Shown here: one piece after another, positions 20,756-30,200 of the stretch | Numbering within the stretch: the stretch's first letter is position 1 | Layout of the letters: each line of letters begins with the position of its first letter | Assembly: GCA_034509425.1 (NCBI GenBank) | Contig: JAVTVJ010001682.1 | Span: 230,069-294,068, forward strand | Reading direction: 5' to 3' | Source: Eopsaltria australis | Taxonomy: Eukaryota > Chordata > Aves > Passeriformes > Petroicidae | Length of the DNA stretch: 64,000 nucleotides | Notes under the pieces: generated by a model | What the model saw: the letters and a program-made list of their open reading frames with translations, nothing else | What the model was told of the DNA's origin: nothing | Database searches by the model: none | Program-made: the position numbers and the translations under genes

Positions 20756-23094
20756 TGGGGCAGTGCAGGGTGTTTGCAGTGATCCTCTGTCCGTGCTGGT
20801 CCTTGGGAGCTGGGAGAAGGAGCATCAGCATCCCCCAGGCATTGCATTGAGGGATTCCATGGGGTCAGGTGGGTGCCCCAGGCCCCACGTCCCCTGGCAC
20901 CAGGGCCCTGGCACCCACCCAGGCACCCACTCACCAGGAATATCTGCAGGAGCAACAAAAAATGTTAAAATTTAATGCCTTGGCTAATGGTCTGAGCAGA
21001 GTGGAGTAGAAACCTGGGGAAAAAGGGAAGAGGATGAAAGTGCACAGGCCTGGGGAACCCCTAATGGCTTCTGGATTTGCATCCCCCTCCACCCTCTGCT
21101 TCCTGGGAAAAGAGGGCACTGGCTTGGCTCAGGGGACCCTCCTGCCTCACTAAATAAAATCCCACCACAATGTTGGACCAAGGGGCCAGTCACGAATCCA
21201 TATGGCTCCTGATGGATCCCCAAAGGAACTCCTGCTGAGGGACAACCCCTCAGGATGAGACCTTGCCCATGGGAGCCCAGGTTCCATCATCCTCCTCCAC
21301 CACCCCCTGCCCCTCTGCTGGTGTCCCGTGGGATGCTGAGAGCAGGGAGAGGCACAGAAGAGCAGCTCAGGACATCCTGCTGTGCTGTCTGGGTGGATTT
21401 GGTATCTGGGAAGAAGGTTGGGACAGACTGAACTTTGTGTAGGTTCAAAAGAAGCCACAGCCTAAACGAGTCCTTTCTCCCCGCCTGTGAGAGAGCAGAG
21501 GGAGAGAACTGCCGTGGGTTCCACCTGCTCCTGTGGCTCTGGAACTGCTGGGAGGGGTGGATGGGACACTGGGGTGAATTTCCAGGGCTCCCTTTCAAAT
21601 ACTCTCAAGATATCAGACCCACAAACCCCGGCTGAAGCTTGGTCTTGCTGTGTTCCCCATCCGTGTGTCCTTTGGGGATCTGCTCAGCGCCCTGTCCCAA
21701 TGGACTCGTTCAGTCCCAGTCCCTTCAAAGGGAATTGGGAAGCCTTTCCCAGGGGTACAATCAGTGCCAAACCCCCAGCACAGTCCCAGATGAATCCCCG
21801 TGGGATGTGGGGCACAGCAGGAGTGGACACAGGAAGAACGGCCAGGACTGGTGGTGGCCACGAAGCCACAAAGGTCCCTGGCCCTGACCAGTCTGCCCAG
21901 TCCCTCAAGTGTGGGATGGGGTGGGATGCCAGCCCCAGCTGAGCACCCCCAGCCCTGGGACACCAGGCAGGGGAGGACACAGACCCATCCCAGGGACGAG
22001 CTCCCTGTCCCCAGGCTCTGCTGGGTTCATATCATTAATTATCCACATTTGTACTTTCCGCAGGAATTTGTGCTCAGGAATTTTTACCTGCTGGGCTTTT
22101 ATAGCCTGCTAAATAAGCACATTCCTTGCCAAGGAACCTGGGAGACGTGGGGAGCGGTGGGGCTTTGTGGACAAAACTTTTCCACGCTGCTTTATTGGAC
22201 TTATAAAACACGGTTTAACCCTTTTCATCAAATGGCTTCGCATGAGGTGGCAGGGCAGTAAAATGCTCGTTTCTCCCTGGCATTCCCAATGAGTTCCAGC
22301 TCGGTCTGTGGCAGGAACAATAAAGGAGATGGGAGCAGAGGGGAGGGATGTGAGGGGAAGCACAGCCAGCTGCTGGGCTGGCATGAGGCTCAGACTCACC
22401 CTGAGGGCAAAACCCAAGCACTGCAAAATGGGAGTGAAGCAATTAAATGTGATGAATATTTGAATGTGGGATTGAGGGGGCTGGAATCAAGGCTGGAGCA
22501 GTGCAGGATGCTTGGAGAACAGGCATTTCAGTGCCTGTTTGAAATAAAAATTGAGAGATAAACCATGTGGTAACAAATTATTTTCACAAATCCTGTTCCC
22601 TTCATCTCCCCCAACAGCTGTTCAGCTCCATGGCATTTCCATTCCTTCTGTGTTTTTAAAACACCAAGTTACCAAATAATTTAAAAAGAAAGGTGGATGG
22701 CTTTTCCTGCCTCGGGGCTGGTCCAGGCTCAGCCCAGGCACTGCTGCTCCCTCTGCAGGGATGGAGGAGCCCCAGATTGAAACGAGGGCTGCCACAGTCA
22801 CTGCTTTGGGGCACTGTTGATTTGCTTTAAGAAATGGCACTTCCAACAATGGGATAAAGCAGGCCCAGGGTCTGGCATGGCCACACTCCCAGGACAGGCT
22901 CCTCCTCATACTCCAGTGATGCTGGAGGCAGATGTGGAATTCCCACCTTGTTTTTCATGGATCAACAACAGGAGGTCCCTGATGGGGCCGTGTGAGACCT
23001 GGTGTTTCCTGTGTGAGGCACAAGGACATTGGGGACACCTTGATGTGTCTAAAGGGGGCCTGGAAGGAAGATGGGGACAGACCTTTTGTAAGGG
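20756..23094. other. Intergenic DNA, no gene seen
   Basis: Unique sequence of mixed GC content. AT-rich islands at 22030-22110 and 22180-22270 (ATTAATTATCC, TTTTATAGCC) are candidate conserved elements; I see no protein similarity. Confidence 0.45.
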
Positions 23095-23372
23095 CCTGGA
23101 GGGACAGACACAGGGAATGGATTCCCACTGCCAGAGGGCAGGGATGGATGGGATATTGGGAAGGAATTGTTCCCTGTGAGGGTGGGGAGGCCCTGGCACA
23201 GGGTGCCCAGAGAAGCTGTGGCTGCCCCTGGATCCCTGGCAGTGCCCAAGACCAGGTTGGATGGGGCTTGGAGCAGCCTGGGATGGTGGAAGGTGTCCCT
23301 GCCCATGGCAGGGGCTGGCACTGGATGATTTTAAGGTTCCTTTCAGCCCAAACCATTCCGTGCTTTATGATT
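23095..23372 (+). mobile_element. CR1 LINE fragment
   Basis: Sense orientation: GGATGGATGGGATATTGG onward through GCCCAGAGAAGCTGTGGC to the terminal AACCATTCCGTGC. Confidence 0.9.
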
Positions 23373-23747
23373 CCTTCACCTCGGGACAGATGTTTCTACA
23401 GCAAAGGCTCGCAGAACTGAGCCTCACATCCCTGAAAGCTGTTCCATGTCCTTGGCCTCTGAAGGGATAACTGGAATAGAGGATAAGTCTCCCTGTAGGG
23501 ATCCAGCAGTTTGGCAGAAGGTTCCTTCTTTAGGCTCCCATCAGCTGTTCCGTGCCTGTGGATCCCTCCCTCCTCATCCCAACGACCTGGAGCCGCTTCT
23601 CGTTTGGAGACTCCAAAAAACCCCATCCCCAACCCCCCAGAGGTGGAAGCAGCAGCTCCCCTGGCTGGGGAGGCTCAGGAGATCCCTGTCCCCGCTGTCC
23701 CCACTCCTCGGAGCACGTGTCCCTCAGCGCCCTGCCGGGGTGACAAA

Positions 23748-23812
23748 CGGTGATAATGAGATTATCCTTTTAATGATCGCCATGGTAACGAGCCCGCGCA
23801 GCTGCACATCCC
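23748..23812. promoter_or_regulatory. AT-rich island with RFX X-box-like site
   Basis: ATCGCCATGGTAAC (about 23775-23788) matches the 14-base X-box palindrome at 12 positions. Adjacent GATAATGAGATTATCC gives GATA-type half sites. Confidence 0.3.
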
Positions 23813-23892
23813 TGGGAGCCCTGCTGAGGTGGCAGATCCGGGCAGCTCCAGCCTGGGATCAGCACGGACCCACCTCGGCTCAGCCGGGGCCG

Positions 23893-25172
23893 TTGGAGAG
23901 GTCTTGGAGTGGGTTTGGAGCAGTCAGAGGAGTTTTGGAGGTGTTCGGGAGATTTTGGAGGCGTTGTAATGATTTTGGAAGGATTGGAGAGGTTTTTGAG
24001 GCATCGGAGGGTTTTGGTGGTGTTGGGAATATTGGGGAGGTTTTGGAGGGGGTTTGGAGGTGTCGGAGGAGTTTTGGAGAAGTCAGAGAAATTCTGGACA
24101 TGTTGGAGAGGTTTTGGAGATGTTGGAGAGATTTTGGAGGTGTTGGACTGATTTTGGGGGTGCTGGAGAGATTTTGGAAGCATCTGAGTGGTTTGGTGGT
24201 GTAGGAAATACTGCAGAGATTTTGGAGAGGTTCTGGAGATGCTGGAGTGGTTTCTAGAAGGGTTCTGGAGGAGTTTTGGAGAGATTATGAAGGCGCTGGG
24301 GGGGTTTTGGAGGTGTTGGGAATGTTGAAGAGGGTTTGGAGAGGTTTTGGAGATGGAGAGATTTTGGAGAGGTTGCAGGTGTTTTGGAGGTGTCAGGGGG
24401 CTTTGGAAGTGTTCAAGGGGTTTTCAAAAAAATTCTGGAGGAGTCAGAGGTGCTCGAAGGTGTTGGAGGGGTTTTGGAGGCAATAGAAGATTTTGGGGGT
24501 GGTGTAGGAAATTTTGCAGCGGTTTGGAGGTGTTGGAGAAGTTTTGGAGGGGCTGAAGATGTTTTGGAAATATTGGAAGATATTTGGGGGTGTTTGAGGG
24601 ATTTTGAAGGGGATAGATTTGAGAGGCGTTGGAGGGGCTTTGGAAGGTTTTGGGAACTTTCAGTGAGGTTTTAGAGATGTTGCAGAGATTTGGGGAAGGC
24701 TGGAGGGGTTTTGCAGGTGCTCAAGGGGTTTTGAAGGTCTTGGAGGAGTTGTGGAGACAGAGAGATTTTGAGGGTGTTGGAGGGCTTTGGAAGAGTCAGA
24801 GAAGTTTTGGAGGCATTGGAGGGATTGGAAATGTTGGAGAGGTTTTGGGGAGGTGCTGGAGTTGCTGGAGATATTTTGGAGCATTTGGAGGGGTTTTGGA
24901 GTTATTGGAGAAGTTTTGGCGAGGTTGGAGGGATTTTTGGAGAGGTTTTGGAGGTGATGGAGAGGCCTTGGAAGTGATGGGGAAGTTTTGGAGGGGTTGG
25001 AGAGGTTTTGGAGGAGATGGAGAGATTTTGGAGGTGATGGAGAGATTTTGGAGGTGATGGAGGGGTTGTGGAGGTGATGGAGGGGTTGTGGAGGTGATGG
25101 AGGGCATTTTGGAGGTTTTGGGGAGGTTTGGAGGTTTTGGGGAGGTTTGGAGGCAATGCAGAGGCAGATTTT
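23893..25172. repeat. 1.28-kb minisatellite of GATTTTGGAGGTGTTGGAGA type
   Basis: Degenerate 15-21-base units alternate TTTTGGAGG with TGTTGGAGA or TGATGGAGA. The 3' end (24940-25110) is the most homogeneous. Long frames are open on both strands because the unit lacks stops; this is not coding. Confidence 0.93.
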
Positions 25173-25988
25173 GGGGTCAGGGCTCTGCCTGGGGGGGCAC
25201 ACGATGATCCATCAGCCCATCCAGGCTGTGTCTCCTCACCCTGCCTGGCCAGGGCGCATCCCTGGAGGGATGAGCAGGACTGGGGCCTGTGGGGTCAGAG
25301 CTCTGCTGAGAGCGTGGAAATAAAATCCTCCGTGACAGAAAATCCTCCTGGAGACCCCACGAGACCGCTCAGCCCTAAGCTCCTTGTGGGGCCCTGGGGA
25401 CAGGGGTTTATCCCCCTCCTCGTGGTGTTTAATCCTCCAAAGGAAGTGCCAGCCTCTGCAATGTCCCCTCAGGGCTGCTGTCCCCTCTAAAGCCCCTTAA
25501 GCCACCAGGTTGAGCCACCTCTTGTCACTACAGGTGCCGCAGGGATTTGGGAAGCATAAGGAATATTTTGATCTCTATCAGCCTCACTGGTTTGGAGTTC
25601 CGGTGGTTCCCAGCTCCTTGATTTTGTGAGGCAGCAGTTAGGAGCTGGGTTTCTGTTTTCTGAACATTAATCCACTGCATTGATGGATCTGGATGTCCCT
25701 GTCAATGCCTTCGCTCCTGGCCGCGTCAGGCACTGGAAAACTGATGAGCTCCAGGCTGAGGCACAGCCGGGATGTGGGAATAGCCAAAGGATCCCACCCC
25801 ACGGGACTTTGCTGTCCTTGCTGAAGAGGGCTGGAAGGGCTGGGGGTTTGCCCCGTCCCAGTTAATTTAATTATTTAATTAGTAAATAAAATTTAATAAT
25901 TTAATTAAGAACAAAGCCAGGACCCACATCTGCAGCCCTGGCAGCTCTTTGGGGCAGGAGGCAGGAGATGGCACAGGCAGCCCTGGGG
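25173..25988. other. Intergenic spacer, no gene seen
   Basis: Mixed unique sequence, with a low-complexity A/T block at 25861-25912 built of TTTAATTA words. Confidence 0.5.
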
Positions 25989-25990
25989 GC

Positions 25991-26055
25991 CCAGGTCCAG
26001 ATCCAGATCCAGATCCAGATCCAGATCCAGATCCAGCTCCAGCTCCAGGCTCAGA
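25991..26055. repeat. (CCAGAT)n hexamer repeat
   Basis: About seven CCAGAT units shading into CCAGCT. Confidence 0.9.
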
Positions 26056-26104
26056 TCCAGCCCTGGCCCAGGTCTGGGTGCATTCCCATTTCCTATCCCC
26101 ATCT

Positions 26105-26670
26105 CTCCATCCCCCAACCCCATCCCCATCCCCCATCCCATCCCATTGATCCCATCCCATCCCATCCCATCCCATCCCATCCCATCCCATCCCATCCCAT
26201 CCCATCATCCCATCCCATCCCATCCCATCCCATCCCATCATCCCATCCCATCCCATCCCATCATCCCATCCCATCTCATCATCCCATCCCATCTCATCAT
26301 CCCATCCCATCATCCCATCCCATCATCCCGTCCCATCATCCCGTCCCATCCCATCCATCCCATCCCATCCCATCCCCCCCATCCCATCCCATCCCATCCC
26401 ATCCCATCCCATCCCATCCCATCCCATCCATCCCATCCCATCCCATCCCATCCCATCCCATCCCATCCCATCCCATCCCATCCCATCCCATCCCAATCCC
26501 ATCCCATCCCATCCCATCCCATCCCATCCCATCCCATCCCATCCCATCCCATCCCATCCCATCCCATCCCATCCCATCCCATCCCATCCCATCCCATATC
26601 CCATCCCATTATCCCATCCCATCCATTATCCCATCCCATTATCCCACTATCCCACTATCCCATTATCCCA
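26105..26670. repeat. (TCCCA)n pentamer array, about 100 units
   Basis: Roughly 560 bases of TCCCA with occasional ATCCCATCATCCC and TATCCCA variants. It ends 10-20 bases before the XPO6 CpG island. The complementary strand is (TGGGA)n, runs of three G with two-base loops. Confidence 0.96.
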
Positions 26671-27151
26671 GCCCCGCCCCCGAGGCTCAGCCCAATCCCC
26701 TCCCATTTCCTGCCGCGCGGGAAAGCTCCCACGGCGCATGCGCAGTGCGGGGGGCGGGGCCGCACGCAGCCCCGGCCGTGCCCTTCCCTCCGCGCCCCGG
26801 GAGCCGCCGCGCCCTTCTCCAAGATGGCGGCGGGCACCGCGCCACGCCCAGCTGCGCATGCGCGGGGGGCGCTGCCCCGGCTCTGATTGGCTGCGGGCGC
26901 CCGGTGAGCGCTTCCGGTGGGAGGGCGGGGCGGGCCCGGGATGCGCCTGGCGTAGCCCCGGCACCGCCACCGGCACCGGCACCGGCACCGCTCCCGCGCG
27001 GGCCCCGCCGCCCGCCGCCCACGCCCTCCGCCCGCCGCCCTGCCCGGCGCCCCGGGGCTCCCCGTCCCGCCGGCCGGGGGAGGCCCGGGGGCTGGGCGCC
27101 GGCAGCTCTCCGGTGCCCGTGGCTGCGCGGCCGGCGGGGGCTCGCCGGTGC

Positions 27152-27218
27152 ATGGGCGGGGAGGCCCCGCCGGGCCACCGCCGGCCATGAGATGAGCAGA
27201 GCGCGGCGCCCTGCCTAG
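27152..27218 (+). promoter_or_regulatory. XPO6: Chain of three short uORFs before the XPO6 start codon
   Basis: uORF A is 12 codons (27152-27190). Its TGA overlaps the ATG of uORF B (Met-Arg-stop, 27187-27195), whose TGA overlaps the ATG of uORF C (8 codons, 27192-27218). C is in frame with the main ATG at 27243 but stops first. All are active only if transcription starts upstream of 27152. Confidence 0.55.
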
Positions 27219-27242
27219 AGCTGCCCCGGGGCCGCCGTGGCC

Positions 27243-27245
27243 ATG
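27243..27245 (+). CDS. XPO6: XPO6 exon 1 coding part: the start codon only
   Basis: GTGGCCATG|GTGAGC: the ATG is in good Kozak context and is followed at once by a consensus donor. Exon 2 begins GCATCAGAAGAGGCC, giving M-ASEEASLRALE, the known exportin-6 N-terminus. No other in-frame ATG precedes exon 2's Ala codon. Confidence 0.85.
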
Positions 27246-30200
27246 GTGAGCTGGGGACCGGAGGGAGGCAGGGAGGGAGGGAAGGAAGGGGGGAGTCGAA
27301 CCTCGGGCCGGGACACCGGAGCCGAGGGGCGGCTGCAGCCCCCGAGCCGCCGCGGTCACTCCGTGTAAGAAGCCGGAAAGGCGCAAATTCCTGCTGGGAG
27401 CGGTGGTGCCTGGGGGTGTCGGGGGTGCCAGGTTTTGTGGCACTGAGGGTGCTGAGGGGCGGCCCAGAGCAGCTGTGGCTGCCCCTGGATCCCTGGCAGT
27501 GCCCGAGGCCAGGCTGGACACTGGGGCTGGGAGCAGCCCGGGATAATGGAAGGTGTCCCTGGACGTGGCAGGGGTGGAATGGGATGAGCTTCAAGGTCCC
27601 CTCGAATCCAAACCATTCCGTGGTTACGATTCCCCGGCTGTGGCTGCCCTGATGGCCTCCAGTGCAGCCTTGGATAAGCTGCAGGAATGACCTGGATTCC
27701 TTTCCGTGCTGGAGACATCGGCCTTCAGCTGCCTCCCCGCAGAGCCAGCCGGGGCCACCGGGAGACACGGGGACATTTCCAGCCCGCTCTGATTTGCACA
27801 ATCTTCTCTTCCCCTCGATAGGAAGGTGGAGGAAAAGTCTCTGATCCTTCGGGTGCCCGCAGAGCCGGGCTGGGAGGTGGGAATTGCCTCCAGGGGCCCG
27901 GGGTGCTGCTCACTGTCACTGTCCACAGCTGCTGTTCTCTTTTCCCCCTGTCCTACCCACAGGGAGCTCTTGTATCCCAGTACCTGTGGGGATGGCGAAG
28001 GGAGCCACACACGGGCCTTTTGCAGGTGGGCAGGGAGTGGGGAGATGCTGTCAGCAGCCCTGGATCTGCTCCTGGGATCTGCCCTGGCTCACCCAGAGTC
28101 CCTCTGAACACAGGCTGAGGTGTCTGGCCCAGTTTCCACCCTTTTCTAGCTTAACCTGCCTTAGGTGATGGAGGATCAGGCTTTGCACCCCTTTTCTTCT
28201 GAAACTTGGGGTCCTGGTTGTGAATCTCTTCACCCAAGAGTCAGACAGTCCCATCTGCTCGCTGTGTGATGTGCTCTGGGTACAGCTGGTGTTTTATGGA
28301 AGCTCTGCTCTCTGTAGCCCCTTTGTTGAGCTTCCTGAGTCCCTTGGTGAGGCTTTGCTGCTCCACCTGGGATGTGCTGGGGTGGGATATAAATGCTGGT
28401 AGTAGCCTGCTGCTCCTGGGGGTGTGAGGGTGCTCAGGGTGGGCTCCTGATGTGTCTGCCACGTGTCCCAGCTCTTTGTGGGTTTAGCTTCAGCCAAGGG
28501 GTGACATTTTTGAGGTGGATTCTCCTAAGTGAACACCCCGGGTTGAAAAAGGTGAACAAATGTTTTGCAGGATTTGGTAGGCCAAGGGTGTGCACTTCAA
28601 ACTGCAGGTGGCAAAAGGACCGGTTAGCTCTGCCCTCGCTTCCCTGTGGACACGCACATTTATCCTCCTGAACTGCACCTTGTTTTCCTCTTCCTTTCCC
28701 TGGAACATCCACTGCTTGGCTCAGCCACGAGTGCTGCCTGTGGAAGTTGAGAAGCAGTGCCCAGGCTGTGCTGCAGGATTTGCTGTTGTAGCCCATCATG
28801 TGACTCCTGTGCAAGATTTTCCTTCTGTTCCCATTTCCCTGGAGCCCACAGATGGGCCTGTTCTGCTGCTGGTGCACCCTCCTTCCCGGAAACAGTTGGG
28901 AAAGCGTGAAGATGAGCTGCTGGAAGGCACACTGGGAACAAATCAAACATAGTTAAACTCTGCTCCACAATAACAGGCTGCTGGGAGCAGATTTTCTTTA
29001 GTGAGGTTGAATTGGGTTGATGTGGAAGGGAGTGAGCTTGATTAACTGGGCGGGAATTTTGGGAGGAAATTGGGAAGGCAGGAGGGAATGCAGTGATGCA
29101 CAGTGAGCTCAGACACTGTAAATGTTGTGGAACAAGTATTTGCTGGGCTGAGTTGCCACTCATGGCTCAGAAATCTTCATGCCACTCAAAATTTGGGTTT
29201 AGAGGAAGCTTCAGTCGTTCTTTGCTTTCAGAGGTGTTTGCAGAGAGCTCTGTGTGGCTCTTGGGGCTGCTCCTGCCTGCTGTGTGTGTAAATAGTGCTT
29301 GTGCAGTGCCAGTTTGGGCCTTCCTGAGGGAAAGGTGACGAGGATGTCGTGGTGGAAAACTGGATATTGCAAAATCCAGGAGGGTTTCTGTGGAGTTCAT
29401 CTCTAAGCACACAGAGCAGATGACTTCAAGCTTTTCTTTCACAGAATACAAATTATTACATTGTTTCCTACTCAGCTTTTAGGATCCTTCCAGAGGATTT
29501 TAGTGAACAGCTTTAAAGTAAATATTGTTCGTGGAGCTATCCTTGAAGGGATTTGTTTTCTGTCCAAGTAAGCCATGTCTTTGTCTCATCACTCTTTCCT
29601 TCACCTTTGTTCCTTCCACTGGTGAAGATGAGCCATCTCTGAAGCCCTGGGAGCTCAGCTGGGATCTCCTGAGCAAACCACTCACCTGGGAATTGCATTT
29701 CTGACTCCCATGGGAGGCTGGAATTTCAGTGATTGCCTCCTAGGAAATACATTCTTCTGTTATGTGGGATTTGTATCCTGCCAGCAAATGAAGCAGCTTA
29801 GGAAAAGGGACTTCCAGGAAATGCTGCTGTGTGAGGTTTGGGATGCAGAGATGCTGCAGAACTGCAGCCAGGCTTCTCCCAGAACAAATCACACTTCCCT
29901 CAGGTTGTTCCTGGGCCTCCCGGGCGAGCAGCCACGCGGGAAGCAGACAATGGAAGTGGCAGCCCAGACCCAGGGAATCTCGTGTCCCTGCTCTGTATGA
30001 GGCACATGGAGCTGCTGAAATGGGAGCAGGCAGTGGGCGTCTGCAGCTTGGATGGTTCTGAGTTTCCCACAGCAGCATCCTGGCTTTTATTTCACAGCCT
30101 CTCTTGCCACCTTCCCGATTTTTAGCAGTAAGTGCTGTTGTTTTCTCCTGCTTGAAGCTGCCTGGTGATGGTTGAAGCCTTTCATTCACAAGGGAGTGAA

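Larger units (their letters stand above)
26680..27360 (+). promoter_or_regulatory. XPO6: XPO6 CpG-island promoter
   Basis: TATA-less housekeeping-type promoter. Visible motifs: two NRF1 sites (GCGCATGCGCAG 26734-26745; TGCGCATGCGC 26853-26863), a YY1 site CAAGATGGCGGC (26820-26831), an inverted CCAAT box (ATTGG, 26886-26890), an ETS site CTTCCGGT (about 26911-26918) and GC boxes near 26932. Transcription probably starts near the YY1 element or somewhat downstream. Confidence 0.75.

Noticed and set aside
24660..25202. 180-residue minus-strand frame rich in Pro, Ser and Lys, and its plus-strand counterpart
   Set aside because: Both lie wholly inside the TTTTGGAG minisatellite and drift with its unit; no domain or start context.
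26310..26639. Long minus-strand frames of repeated [10 protein letters not shown] residues
   Set aside because: Direct translation of the (TCCCA)n array; a five-base unit without stops is open in many frames.
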